Shown here one piece after another: positions 36,844 to 59,772 of a DNA stretch of 64,000 nt; position 1 is the first letter of the stretch, and each line of letters starts with the position of its first letter. Location: positions 372,001 to 436,000 of the forward strand of contig ML133403.1 of NCBI GenBank assembly GCA_003864495.1, written 5' to 3'. The DNA comes from Nemopilema nomurai. Taxonomy: Eukaryota; Cnidaria; Scyphozoa; Rhizostomeae; Rhizostomatidae. Position numbers and translations under genes: made by a program. The notes below the pieces were generated by a model. It had not been told where the DNA came from. It was given only the letters and a program-made list of their open reading frames with translations, and ran no database searches.

Positions 36844-39800
36844 CTACTTTCGATGCAAGATTTCGACAGACCCATCATCTTGGCCAAAAATAACAGTGTC
36901 CGCCATGGATATAAACAAGCCAGTCTCGACTACTCCTAAAAAGATCAATCCAAGTTGGTAATACTTAAGGACGCAAATAAGCAGGACTTGGCAGTAAAAA
37001 ATTATGCTGTCTTTCATTGACCGTTTTCATTTTGTACAAAACATTGCATCAAGGAAATACGTTACAGGAGGCTAAAACCAAAGGGTTAAAGTGGTGCTAC
37101 AGATAAAAGATTAAACGGCTCAATAAGCCACACTGCAAGCATTACCTGGAATCATTTGTATGTTTCTGTTCAATTGCGACCAATCTTCAACCTTGCAAAT
37201 TAAAAAAATAATCAATGTACACCTAAGTATTGCCCTTGAGGAAAAGTAACAGTTAAACATTCTGTGTGTTACAACGTACATTAGGTCCTGCGACGCACAA
37301 GTATTTTCATCACAAAATCAACACATAATTATTGGTAACCAAATCATTCGTTGCTGGGAATTACCACTTCGTAAAAAACTGAGCATTATATATAAATTAA
37401 AAAAAAACTTTAGCCTGAAGCAAAATTGATCTTAAAGCCAAGATTCTGAGTAACTAAGTTTAATCTAACGTAAAGAGAAAAATGTCTAATATTATTTACC
37501 TCGTCAAATTGAAAATCTATTATGAAGTTTCCATTATCAGTTACCAATGGGCCCTGCAAAAAGATAATGCAGGTGATGTACATTTAACATTTAAGGTTCA
37601 CTGCCTTGGCTCACTGCCTTGTATCACTGCCTTGGCTTACTGCCTTGGCTTATTGCCTTGGCTTACTGCCTTGGTTCACTGCCTTGGCTCACTGCCTTGT
37701 TTACTGCCTTGGCTCACTGCCTTTGCTCATTGCATTGGCTTACTGCCTTTGCTAACTGCCTTTGCTCATTGCATTGGCTTACTGCCTTTGCTTACTGCCT
37801 TGGCTTACTGCCTTTGCTCATTGCATTGGCTCACTGCCTTTGCTTACTGCCTTGGCTCATTGCATTGGCTCACTGCCTTGGCTTACTGCCTTGGCTCATT
37901 GCCTTTGTTTACTGCCTTGGTTCACTGCCTTTGCTTACTGCCTTGGCTCACTGCTTTTGCTAACTGCCTTGGCTCACCGCCTTGGCTCATTGTCTTGGCT
38001 CACTGCCTTGGCTTACTGCCTTTGCTCATTGTCTTGGCTCACTGCCTTGGCTCATTGCATTGGCTTACTGCCTTGGCTTACTGTCTTGGCTTATTGCCTT
38101 GGCTCACTGCCTTTGCTTACTGCCTTGGCTCACTGCCTTTGCTTACTGCCTTGGCTCACTGCCTTGGCTTACTGCCTTGGCTCACTGCCTTTGCTTACTG
38201 CCTTGGCTCACTGCCTTTGCTAACTGCCTTGGCTCACTGCCTTTGCTTACTGCCTTGGCTCACTGCCTTGGCTTACTGCCTTTGCTTCCTGTCTTGGCTT
38301 ACTGCCTTGGCTCACTGCCTTGGCTCACTGCCTTTGCTTACTGCCTTGGCTCACTGCCTTGGCTCACCGCCTTGGCTCACTGCCTTTGCTTACTGCCTTG
38401 GCTCATTGCCTTGGATTACTGCCTTTGCTCATTGCATTGGCTTACTGCCTTGGCTCATTGCATTGGCTCACTGCCTTGGCTCACTGCCTTGGCTTACTGC
38501 CTTGGCTTACTGCCTTTGCTGACTGCCTTTGCTTACCGCTTTAGCTTTAGCCATCCTAAGTGATGCATTCAAATCCATCGATTCCAGCTTTTTGAGGACA
38601 GGTTTATAAGCCATCGGAATCACCTCGACTGGCACTCCCTTTTTCCACTGCAACAAAACAAAACATGAAAGGCAATTGTATCAAAATGGAGCGATAAGCA
38701 GCCGAAATCATATAAAGTCGCATTAACATAAGAGGCTAAACAGAAAGGCAGCTTAGCGAGAAATCAAAAGGGAGGGCAACCAAGAGCTTTGATGTTTGAA
38801 AGTTTAGAAAAGAATTGACACCAGCTCAAAAAACAGCTAGCTCATAAACGCGTTAATGGGCAAGAGAGAATATAGATGCTACGTGACAGCCCAACATTCT
38901 GTTTGCAGACATTTAGTTGGCCTCCACCTAGCAATGGGATACAGTGAGTCCAGGCAGTCTGGCACTAGACCAGCTGAGCGTGACAAATCAAGCGGTGGCA
39001 GCCTTGAGTAAGTTCAACTTGATTAGACGCCACTGATTGGCCTCTGTGTCAAGCAAGCTCTGAAGGGAGGGGTAAGGGGTACGACTATGTGGAGAACCCA
39101 TGCCAGGTCTTCCCGAGAAAGGCGTGCGATCGCACTCGCACACCTTGGTACACGCCTCCCCACACTGAGAAGTGTGTTTAATCGCACGCCTGTTTTGTAA
39201 TTGTTCATTTGTTTTTTAAACCTGGTTTCCATTTACCTGCAACCATAGAAAGCCTGCATGCATTGAGCTAAAAAAAATTGGCTCAGAATCGTTGGCAGAG
39301 GTGTGGCAAGCAAATGTTGATTAGCGCAGGGAACTAACAAGGTGGCAGTAACGCTCTGATGTTTACTTTGTTCGAGTTAAACATTATGCGGTCATTTTGG
39401 AGGACCGTTGTGACAATTATTGCTTACAATAAAACACGGACCAAATGACCATAACATGGGGACTAGTTTTACACAACGTTTTGAAAGTTCAAAATTTCAG
39501 CATTGTAAACACAAAGTGCGCAGAAGTGCAGCAAGTTCCTGTTCACTCTAATTTTTTCAAAAGACACAGAAAACATTTTTATTTGACTACTTTGAAGCAA
39601 TTTCCAATCCGATGCTCCGCCACGTTTTTATCAAGATCGACATCGACACGCACATGTTTTAAAAACACTATTTTTAATGGTTGATTGTGTGTTGTAAGAA
39701 CAATCAAAACTTTGTTACATTTTCTACTCTTCTTATGAGAAACCGCTTTACAAAAAACTAAACGGTAGAGGGCTCAAAATTTTAAAAAACCACCGGTAAA

Positions 39801-42800
39801 TGAAAATCAATAAGAAACATTCAATTTTTAATGGCTCTATATAGTATGCAACTGAAAATATGTAGTAATAAGAAAAGTACCAATAGCACTCCATCGCACT
39901 CCTACCACAATCTAGGAGTGCGAAATGCCACACGTGTGCTAATTTATTCCCAGGAAGGCCTGCATGCTCAACTCTTCAGTTGCAATTCCTTTCACATCCT
40001 TGGCAGATATTAACGCTCCAAATGACCCTCTCAGTAAAGAAATAAGTTTTGACAATTGAAGAGCATATTCTATTGCCTGCCACGAGTGTTTCATTATTAG
40101 AAGAGACTTTGGGACTCCGTACCCATGGAAGATGTTTAATGAAAGGGAAAGACATGGCGTATCTGGAAAAATACGACAAATCAGGCCTCTCCACTCCTGT
40201 CGTTACCGATTTGGAGAAACAAAAAGCCAAAAGAAAGATTACCTTTTCACCAAACTTCTCAGATTTTTTCCTGCCAAAATAACAAACATTCATAAAACCA
40301 ATTGCATTAATTGATTAAAAAAATTTGATGTTAAAAGAAAAAAGTTTCTCTGTTACTTGAGTTGTAGATAAATGATCCTGTCTCTATAACAAAACGCATT
40401 AGTTAAATGCCCTTAGTTAAAGTTACGGCCCTTAGTTAAATGCCAATTAAATGTGCAAAATGAGGTGGGGATACCCCTTGTCAGCAATGACAACAAACTT
40501 CTTGGCACATGATGCGACTATCTTTTCTTGTGTCAGGCAGCCACTGAAACAAAACCAGGCCAAGATCAGCTCCAAAATAAACATCTCTGAAATTAACACT
40601 ATGTATAGCTACACATATTAGAATCTTTGCATTTTCAAATAGTCACAGATGAATGATTGGAAAACATTAAGAGGATCAGCTGCTATAAAACATGATTCTA
40701 ACAAAACAAAAGTCTAAGGTAAAATGTCTTGAACATGTCCTTCTTGCAAACCAAGATGAAAAAGTAAGACATTGGGTTGTTACTAAGTTTGACATGTTCT
40801 TACCCACCACCTTTGATGCAGTTGAGCATCGCATCAACTTCATCTGCACCATCGATTGCAAGATCAAGCTACAACACAAAAGCAGGTCAACAAATAGCTT
40901 GGCTGACAGAAAGCATTGGTTTCAACTATAAACTTCACGCTGGATAGGGCCATGATGCATAATTAGTTATCCTAAGCCTTCATGCCACCAAGAACATTTT
41001 CATTAAAGATTGACAGTCATATTCATTAATGTCTATATAGTTCCTTACCAAAAGTACAGAAAATGCAAAAAAGGCAATTTAGAAGACAGTTTCTTTGAAT
41101 GATTAAATTCATGTAAATAATATGAACAGAGCAGCAAAAAATATTTTATCTGTAAATTTTACATAAACTCTAATTTATTTGATTGCAAAATTATACAATA
41201 CATACATGCTTGGGTTGGTTATTTTTTGCACTCTCTACAAATTGACATTTTGCACACATTTTGCAAAACAAACTGCAAACATTTCTCATCATTCTTTATG
41301 ACAGTAAATTATTAAAAATTAGTGGATGAAACATGTAAAAGGGAGCAAAACATTTTGAACAATGATGTAAAATCATGAAACTGACTTCTATGAGTTGGTT
41401 ATTTATAATGGACCTCAGAGATGAATTAAGAGCAGTAGGCAGTATACCTCAGGTGAAATGTTTAGGTCACTCAGTGTCAAACCGGCCTCAGTTATTAGTT
41501 GCCTAGCCTAGAAAGACCACAACATTAACCACAAAATGAGAGAAGAATGGCCACTTAGTGAGGTTTTTAAAGAGAATACTGAATATTGCCAATGGTACCT
41601 GTATCAATTTGGTTCACACTCACAGAAGTAATAACATGGAATGAGCCCTACATATTATGTATATCAAACTCAAAAGTCATGAGTAATAAATGGATCAACA
41701 GAGGCCTTATTTGTAGGGTGAATAAGTTTACTTGCAATAACAACATTTAAACTTTGTAACATGACTGAAATATGCCTATATCTTGTCTGAAATAGGGAAA
41801 TATTAAAGAGTTTCATTTGCCATCTGTCATAAAAGTGATAGATGCTGTGTGGGCAGAGATGTACATGTTTTTTGCACAAATAAAAGGATAGCTTAAATTG
41901 GTACACATGAGTTAAGAAAACTGGGAAATAATTTTCTATCTTGAAAATTAAAATATTTTGCTAGGTAGTCACAGAGAGAACCTGTATACCTGAAAAGAGG
42001 TGGGTACACATTCAACTTTGATGCCTTCTGTCTTCACTTTTTCGGCTGAAAATTGATGAGAGAGCTGAGGCAATTCCAAGATTTGGTTGAAACAAGAATA
42101 AAAAATGTATGTTTTCAAATATTGAAGAGCTAGTGATTGATACAATGATATAGTTTATTAAGAAGCAGCAATTCTTTCCTTGTTAATAAAGTTGCCACTG
42201 TACTTGAATTAGACTTGACACACAACCTCAGAAATGATTTTCTGAATTTGAAGGGTACAGGAAAAGAATTTTAAGAACAATGAATAACTTGAATACCTAG
42301 TCGCTGAACAGCAAAAACAATTGTTGAGCCACTTCCAATTCCAATCTTTTGGTTATCCTAAAAAGCACAGCATAGGATATGGGATAACTCAACCAAATTA
42401 TTAACAAAGCAGTTTTTCAGACTGAGCCTCTACTTTTAGACCTAACCTCTAAGTAAATCATGCATTGTAAGTAAAGCTGTTGTTAAAATGAAACTAACTA
42501 CATTGCCAATTACAAGGCATGCCGCATTTGTAAACAATTAACATGCATTTTACAATCAATATATATCTTGAAATGCCATTCATCCTTAGATCATAAATAC
42601 AATTGGTAAATTGAGTATGCATATATACATAAATGTATAAGAACTTCACAAATATTGAGTTGTTTTTTATGCTTTGTGATGAATTAAAAAGCCAATACTG
42701 TTTCAAGAATAGACCTGAAATAACACTGTTTTAGCTATGAGTGGCAATAATCGAGTTTTCATCTTATTCTATACATAAAATACACATTTAGCTTGCAACT

Positions 42801-43207
42801 GATTATTGTAGCCAAGTTTTCAATTTGTTTTCTTTCTCTAAACGCAACGCCATAAACAAAGGCCTAAAAATTGAAAATCTCGTTGACGCAACATAGACCT
42901 GATTGTAATCTGGCAACACATATGTAAATCTGTAGAATTGAACACTTGAGCTTTGGAGAGTCTAGGCTAGGTGTAAGATAAAACGAAGATGAACCCCGTA
43001 ATTTTGCAAACCATGAGCATAGGTTTGCATTAAATAAGAAATACTAGCGCCAGAGGGTTTAGGTTATGGTTTGGTGGTGCGCATCGATACTAGCACCAAC
43101 CACCGCCTGCGTCCAGCTGAGAATGAAAGGTTTAAAGCATGTTGCACTCTCACCTCTACAAACATATCCACCGCACCAAAACCTGCTGCCTTTTTAGGTC
43201 CGTCCAT
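36844..43207 (-). CDS. RPIA: Ribose-5-phosphate isomerase A, eleven exons, about 232 aa
   Basis: Interconverts ribose-5-phosphate and ribulose-5-phosphate in the non-oxidative pentose phosphate pathway (cytosol). Minus-strand exons: 43154-43207 (ATG 43205-43207), 42297-42357, 41990-42045, 41448-41507, 40804-40868, 40475-40543, 39237-39267, 38537-38647, 37500-37553, 37146-37191, 36844-36935. Lengths total 699 nt, exactly 233 codons with stop. Hallmarks in order: IGIGSGSTIVFAVQRL (phosphate loop), VECVPTSFQARQLI, LAIDGADEVDAMLNCIKGGG (catalytic acid region), CLTQEKIVASCAKKFVVIAD, KKGVPVEVIPMAYKPVLKK, VTDNGNFIIDFQFDEVEDW, then GVVETGLFISMADTVIFGQD near the end. Exon 7 (31 nt) is found only by splice sites and phase; its 11 residues resemble the family poorly. 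The frame is open upstream of the chosen ATG, so a longer N-terminus is possible. Confidence 0.93.
37606..38536. repeat. 13-bp minisatellite at the start of an RPIA intron, about 70 copies
   Basis: Plus-strand unit GCCTTGGCTCACT with variants GCCTTTGCTTACT and GCCTTGGCTTACT. Read in the RPIA direction each unit is AGTGAGCCAAGGC or AGTAAGCCAAGGC, that is, a GTRAGC donor-like hexamer every 13 bp. The array begins directly at the donor of the exon at 38537-38647. The plus strand is open in three frames as Leu/Ala-rich hydrophobic repeats up to 346 codons; these are artefacts of the repeat. Confidence 0.96.
38648..40474. other. RPIA introns around the 31-nt candidate exon
   Basis: About 1.8 kb without recognisable coding sequence other than the candidate exon at 39237-39267. 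Short ORFs (up to 105 codons) lack motifs. Confidence 0.4.
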
Positions 43208-43829
43208 CCCAGTGCGAAAAAAAACTACTTTCGTTTGCTCCCTGACAAACAATACTATGGGAGAAATTTTCTCTTTTACAAGATCAACTACTTTTAGGCC
43301 AAGAAGTGAACCAACACCGGCAAACATCGGCAATTTAAAAACTTCCTTTCCAATATTTACTTGCAATGTGCAACTAGAAATTGAAAAATTGAACATGAGC
43401 TCACACCGCATAAAAATCATGAAAACGAGGTTTTGAGAACGTGATGTGAGGCTGTTTTTTATCAATGACAACGCCCCCTTTCAGGTGTTTTACTGTTACC
43501 CTGGTTGGGGTGTCTTCATCCTGAACGGTGTTCTTGAAGACGCTTTGAAGTCTATAATGATAAATAATTTGGGAATATTTTCCACTTTAGTTGAATTACC
43601 AGTTAGTATAGTAAATATGTATTGTATGCAGCGAATTATGAATATATGAAACTGAAACTGAATTGGGAATTAAATCAATATGACAGCTCCGTGAGTTTCT
43701 CCGTGTGTCCATCAGCTGATCTTATGTTGTACCTTATTAATTATTGTGTCTTAAGAACTGATGTTGTATCTTGTAATTAATTTATTTTTTGCTGAAAAAG
43801 TTTTGACTTGATCTAGTGTTTTGAAAAAT
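43208..43829. other. RPIA 5' flank and spacer to the LINE
   Basis: The RPIA reading frame is open upstream from the chosen ATG to about 43471. Alternative in-frame ATGs lie at 43325-43327 and 43394-43396. Confidence 0.4.
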
Positions 43830-45815
43830 GAGAAACAGTCCTACGCATGACGTTGAACTGCACCCCTGGGGCTCCCTTGAGCAAAGTGTTAGTTTCCCAG
43901 TAGCTCCCCATGCCAGGGTTACGGTGCACCAGTGGTAAAGCAGGCCAGTAAGAGAGGTAGCTAGAAGTGGCTTGAAAGCTTGACTTCTCTGGCCCTGGAA
44001 CAAGCTGTCAAGCGGAATTGTGATCCTATCACCCAAACGGTTGAGAGCACTGTCCACCAAGAGTAAGGAACTGCTGCTTTTTGAAAGAAACGGCAAACTA
44101 CCATTAGTACCCAAGGCTAGTTTATCAAGGTCAAACACACTAACACGAAAAACACGAATAGCGTGAATGGCAAGACATCAAAGTATGTCCTTTCTTCGCT
44201 TGGTATGGAACTCCGTGGGCAGCAGGTGGGCCCGGACCGTCATCAAGCTACTGACTTCAATGTCAGATCAAGGAAACAGATAAGAGTTGGAACCTGGAAT
44301 GTCAGGAATCGCTACAAATGTGGAAAAGTATGTATCAAAGTATATGGGAACATCGAACAGGAAATGACAAGAATGAAAGTGAACATCCTAGGCATCTGTG
44401 AAACGAGATTGACAAACTTAGGAGAATTCCGAAGTGAAGGTTACAGAATGATATATACTGGAGGAAACAGACACGAGAGAGGTGTAGGTTTAATAGTCAA
44501 CAAAAGGTTTCCAAAGCACTCAAAGAATGGTAGGGAGTAGCAGACAGGGTTTATTTGGCAAGGCTGAGAGGAACACCTTTTGACATCGCAATCGTCGTGA
44601 TATATGCCCCTACAACAGACTCACAGGAAATGGTGATCATAATGGGAGATCTTAACGGGAAGGTGGGAGAATGAAAAGATTCAGGTATCGTGGAGAAACA
44701 TGGGCTAGCATTGAAGAACATTCTCATCCTCAGGATGCATTTGGGCAAAAGATGGTATTACTATTATGGAGAAAGGCGCTAGAAGTTCAAAAAGATCTGC
44801 ACATCTGCAACATTGACTACACGAAAGCTTTTCGAACGTCTATTCGACATATTGGAAAAACTAGACCTATATGGAAAGGATCTGCGGTCGATAAGAAACT
44901 TCTACTGGGATTGGAAATTGGAAACGATTTCAGCTAGTAGAAGAAACAATAATGTGAGCTTCACGAATTGGAAGGAACATACATTATTTTTACGGGAACA
45001 GTATTTTTAGGGGAAGAAACAGTATAAATATTAGATACGCAGACGACACAGCGATCGTAACAACATCGGAAGAGAAGCTACAAGCATTACTGGACAAGGT
45101 AGTGGAAGAGAGTAGAAAGGTGGACCTTTTGATCAGCATCACAAAACGCAAAGTATGGTCATCAGCAAAAGCAAAATACGCCCAATATATAATCTAAAGG
45201 TAGACGGGAACAACATCAAGAAAGTAGAGAAGTTAAACTACCTAGGACATTTGATAACAGACAACGATAAATGTTATGGAGAGGAAATAAAGAGAAGAAT
45301 TGGTATTGCCAAAGAACCAAAGAAACGTTACACAAAATGCAAAGCATACTCAAAGATCGAAAAATGCCAATGACCACTATATTCAGGATTCTGAAATGCT
45401 ACATCTATCCTGTGCTATCCTATGGCCGTGAATGCTGGACCACCTCAAAGACAATGGTAGATCGAGTGCAAGCAGCGGAATGTGGTTTCTAAGGAGGATG
45501 ATCAGGATTTCATGGACTGAACACACAAGCAATGAAGACGTTTTGAGAAGAGCGGGAACAAAAAGAGGATTGCTAAAATCAACCAGGAAAAGGCAGATGG
45601 AATATTTTGAGCACGTGATGAGAAGGGAAGGCTTGGAACACCTAGTGGTTACTGGAAAGATGGAAGGAAAGAAAGGAAGAGGAAGATCAAGAATTGGATA
45701 CGTGAAGGCTTTGGGCAAATTTAGAAGCAAAAGGATTAATTAAGACAGCTAAGAGCAGGGTAGAGTGGAAGGCCATGACAGGCAACGCTTTGGAGGAGCA
45801 TGACACCTAGAGAGA
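43830..45815 (+). mobile_element. Degenerate non-LTR retrotransposon (LINE) copy, plus strand
   Basis: Pieces occur in LINE order. An apurinic-like endonuclease N-terminus at ~44270-44540 reads IRVGTWNVRNRYKCGK, MKVNILGICETRLTNLGEFR and ERGVGLIVNKRF. A reverse transcriptase fragment follows (ICNIDYTKAF near 44810). The catalytic YADD is at 45036-45047 within INIRYADDTAIVTTSEEKLQ. Then come KKVEKLNYLGHLITDN, YIYPVLSYGRECWT and the C-terminal ILKCYIYPVL to GKKGRGRSRI region, ending EWKAMTGNALEEHDT at ~45812. Frames change repeatedly, stops interrupt, and a large part of the endonuclease and RT fingers is missing, so the copy is dead. The family is RTE- or CR1-like by general appearance. The 5' boundary (~43830) is approximate; no target duplication was found. 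Confidence 0.85.
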
Positions 45816-46178
45816 GATATATAAAAATACTATATACATTTAAATACATATCAAAAAGGATTTATTATTTTTCTTCGACTTAAAGGCATTGTGATAGTCA
45901 ACGCTTTCAGGTATTGACACCTTGTGCAAGAATAATTTAGAAATAATCTTAGGCTCAAATTCGAAAATTTTGAAGAATATTGAGGCTCGGAAATAAAATT
46001 AGGTATTCATATGAAAAAATGTATGCCTGAAGGTGGTGCCTGTTCAACTTTTTCTTTGGTGCTGGGCCCCTTTTGGCTTACCAAAAGCGCGGGGCCTCAG
46101 GCCATCCGTTCCCCGACGTCCCATAGGGGAGTGGCATTGCAGTTTGTCTGCTGACTGTCTGGCATTCACAAAGACAAG
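45816..46178. promoter_or_regulatory. Spacer and probable promoter of the methyltransferase-like gene
   Basis: 360 bp between the LINE tail and the ATG at 46179. The proximal half is GC-richer than its surroundings. No TATA box is clear. The context AAAGACAAGATGG is a good start context. Confidence 0.35.
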
Positions 46179-47072
46179 ATGGCGGCAGAAAAAACGACCG
46201 AAGAGTACAGCGGCTTCCCCTTGCAGTTTGACGACCAGTACAATTTTCACGTAAGGGAAGGTCACAAGCATTGGATCGAGAAGGAACTTTTTCACGAAAT
46301 TCGTGAGAAGTTTCAAGATTCGGCTGAGTACCGGATTCTTTCCGTTGGTTCTGGCACTGGGAGTGCAGACGCAGCTCTGTTAGGGGTTTTGTCCAATTTT
46401 GTCGGGAATGAAGGTCAGAAAGGTCAAAAGATTGTTTACACCGTCGTTGAGCCAGACCCCAAAGCTGTTGAGGTTTGTAAAAGAACTCTGGATGGATTCT
46501 CAAAGGAGTTGAATATCCATGTTAACTACCAAATTGTGCCGTCAGAGACGTATTTGCTGCAGCTTGAGGAACAATTCGAACTGATCCATTTTGTTCATGT
46601 GTTGTCTTGGTTAAAGGAATACGAGAAGATACTAGCAAGATGCTTTGACAAAATGATTGCGCCTGGAGGTACTGTTGCAGTTGTAGAATTGAGGGGAGCA
46701 GAGGAGGGAGCTGACAGTGAGTGTCAAGAGGGAGTCTGTGGAGGAAAGGAAAATGAAGCCGGGTCGGAACCGAGTGGACCAATGTCAGTGCAAGTAGATG
46801 CAATTGCAGAAAAGCAGAACTGGAAGTGTAGAAAGTTTCCGAACACAATAAGAATTGATCTCACCGAGATCTATAAAGACACAGATCAAGGCAGGAAGCA
46901 AGCTAAAACATGGATAGACTTACAAGGAATGGATGCTTCCAGCTTGACTGAAGAAGAGTATGCAAAGTGGAGGAATGGCTTCATCAATAGTGTTGAAAGT
47001 GCCCAAGTTGGAGGGGAAAGACAATATTTCTATTCATTGGACGAGACAATCTTCATTTTGAGAAATGCTTGA
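46179..47072 (+). CDS. Histamine N-methyltransferase-like SAM-dependent methyltransferase, intronless, 297 aa
   Basis: Class I methyltransferase of the HNMT type, which in vertebrates transfers methyl from S-adenosylmethionine to histamine in the cytosol. Start MAAEKTTEEYSGFPLQFDDQ. Motif I, RILSVGSGTGSADAALLGVL (residues ~52-71), is the SAM-binding GxGxG-type loop. The acidic motif YTVVEPDPKAVEVCK follows at ~86-100, then ELIHFVHVLSWLKEYEKILA and IAPGGTVAVVELRG. Length equals human HNMT (292 aa), and the C-terminus RQYFYSLDETIFILRNA has the family's final beta strand. Between residues ~175 and 205 an acidic, Ser/Gly-rich insert (EEGADSECQEGVCGGKENEA) replaces conserved sequence. Substrate cannot be inferred; many invertebrate HNMT-like paralogues are uncharacterised. 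No intron interrupts the gene. Confidence 0.88.
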   Translation: MAAEKTTEEYSGFPLQFDDQYNFHVREGHKHWIEKELFHEIREKFQDSAEYRILSVGSGTGSADAALLGVLSNFVGNEGQKGQKIVYTVVEPDPKAVEVCKRTLDGFSKELNIHVNYQIVPSETYLLQLEEQFELIHFVHVLSWLKEYEKILARCFDKMIAPGGTVAVVELRGAEEGADSECQEGVCGGKENEAGSEPSGPMSVQVDAIAEKQNWKCRKFPNTIRIDLTEIYKDTDQGRKQAKTWIDLQGMDASSLTEEEYAKWRNGFINSVESAQVGGERQYFYSLDETIFILRNA

Positions 47073-48928
47073 ACAGCAACATATCATCGCCCCAACACAA
47101 CATACACATGACGCAAATTTTTATAGCTAATTAACAATATATAAAAATTTCATGTCACATATAAAACCTTCTATCATCATACATTTATGGAAAATCAGTT
47201 TAATGTAGAACAAATGCATCAAACACTGCATAGACTAACTTTTTTCCTGGCATTGCCTCCCTTTGTTTTTCATGCCTAGAATCGGATTCTTTTTGGGTAT
47301 TAGAGGTCAGCATTAGAGACCATTGTGTCTGATAGTAACAGTTTGTAGCCGTTTTATAGCCACATTTCAATAGAAGGCATTTGGCCAATTGCAAATGGAG
47401 CAAGGTTCTCTGCAACGTTTAACTTGCAAGCTGGTGTTAGTCATCAGTTAAACATTTTATGAGCTGTTCATTGTGATTTGTAGGAAAAGTTTCAAGTTTA
47501 ACAGAAGCCTCTTTCCTTTAAAAATGCTGAAAAGCAAAATGTTTTGTTCACAAGTGAATCAAATCTAGGAGCTATATGAAAATATTCAATTCATAGTAAA
47601 TGATTAAGTCTTGTAGCTTTTAGCATGACAGCAATTCAAATTTCAAAATATAAATTGTGCCTAAAGGGATAATTGGCGTATCACTGCTGGCTATGACTGC
47701 TATTTCAGTGCAATACCATTGGCACTTATATCTGAGTACTTAGTATTCAATGTAGTATAAATATTCCCAATACTTAGTATTCAATGAGGCAATATTCCAT
47801 TAATGACAGAGATTTGTCAATATTTCTTAAGGCAACTTGCATCTTGCCATACTTGCATAACCTTTGCAATTTAGGTTACAACCCAACTATAGGCATTAAT
47901 GAAGAAAGCCCTGCAGGAGCCATACGGAAAATGCAATCTTGTTTATTACTGGGTCTATTGAAACATATTACTGTAATAAAACTTCTAAATGGGGCAAACA
48001 TCTGACCATGCTTGTGGACAGGATAAAGATTACCATTTTTCTCTGTGCATATGGTCACTGGGTACTATGATTGCGGTCATGAACACAAAATACTTTGCCC
48101 TAAAGGTGAATGAATCCTGTATTTGTTATATGCTCATGCTCAAGTTTTGAAGGAGTATTCACATATCAAAATGATAAAATTTTGACACCAGAATGTCACT
48201 AGTACTTGGAACAAACTTCAAAACCTAAGTATATAATAGTATGTGCATCCAAGCTAAAGATTGCTGGGAGGACAAATAATGCTTAAATGGGTTGAAACTG
48301 CCAACAGATGCCACTTTCAATGTTGCTTCTTCACACTCTTCTAACTAACCAAAGTCAAGACAGTCATTGTATCTTCCCCCCTCTAGTTGAATTAAAAAGT
48401 TTTTAATTACATTCTTTTTCCGTGATAAACTTGATATAAGGATGAATAGTGAATAATAAGAAAAGTTGTAAAGTTTACTACTGGAAATTTTAAGGTAGTC
48501 TTACTCCTTCTTAGTTCTAGCGTTCTATCCAGTTCATGTATTCATACAACAATATTTAGGTCCTAATTTCATTCTAAGAATCAAAAATTGCTAGAGAGTG
48601 TTTCAAGAGCACCAGAGAACTACAACATGTTAGCTTTGTATAAAATAATTGATGCAGATTTAATGCCAAGAGTACTCACTAGTAGCATTGTAGCAAAAGA
48701 GTGTCCCTAGGCCTAACTACATGGAAATAAGACAGGAATATCTTAAATGAACATCAATATACAAGTGTTTCTTTATCAGAAATGATCCCAATAGGAGGTC
48801 CAATAGGAGGTCCAATTCAGGAATCGTCAGTTTCATGCCTAGGATTGAGTGCAGGAGTTTTTGAGTTGAAAAATTTCAAACTTCTTTGAGGTTTTCACCA
48901 GCTGTGATCTGCTGTCATCTTGAACTGA
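47073..48928. other. Convergent 3' spacer between the methyltransferase-like gene and DHX15
   Basis: AT-rich sequence holding both 3' UTRs. Only short ORFs; a tandem duplication of ~12 bp containing CCAATAGGAGGT is at ~48787-48812. Nothing else supported. Confidence 0.45.
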
Positions 48929-59336
<10,408 letters not shown>

Positions 59337-59772
59337 TTTGTGGTTCTATGACAATGTACTCAGTCAAAGTCACTCTCCGTTTGCCATTTCTAAATGAAAG
59401 AAGATGCGCATAAGCATGGACGAGCGCTATGCACATGTGCTCCCACGCAGTGACACATGGCATCAGGGTCCACGAAAGTCCCATTGGGTTCAAGCCTGTC
59501 CCACGTCGCATCAAATAATATGTTCATTCTATTAGACTTCAGTCTCACAAGGTAGCTAACTATGCTGAAGGTCCTAAAAGCTTACTTTTAACGTCATGAA
59601 AGTCGTGGATGAAGCAAGCATCTTCTGCTTATGACATGCGTGGCATTCAGTCTCAGTACCACTAAGAGGCAGTATCAAGATGTCTTGACGGAGAAAGTTT
59701 TGTGCCGAGTTTTTACGCTGAAAATGAGCACTAGAGGGATGTGATAAGTAATTGCAAATCAAGAGCAGTTAA
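59337..59772. promoter_or_regulatory. Bidirectional promoter region between DHX15 and HTRA2
   Basis: The two start codons face away from each other across 436 bp, so both promoters must lie here or overlap the first exons. No TATA box stands out on either side, as expected for housekeeping genes. Individual sites cannot be called. Confidence 0.6.

Noticed and set aside
37482..38563. Plus-strand ORFs of up to 346 codons, hydrophobic Leu/Ala/Cys-rich
   Set aside because: They are translations of the 13-bp minisatellite, open in three frames at once, and lie antisense to an RPIA intron. They are not membrane proteins.
43782..44138. 118-codon minus-strand ORF next to the LINE
   Set aside because: It appears to be antisense to the LINE 5' region, which lies upstream of the endonuclease on the plus strand.
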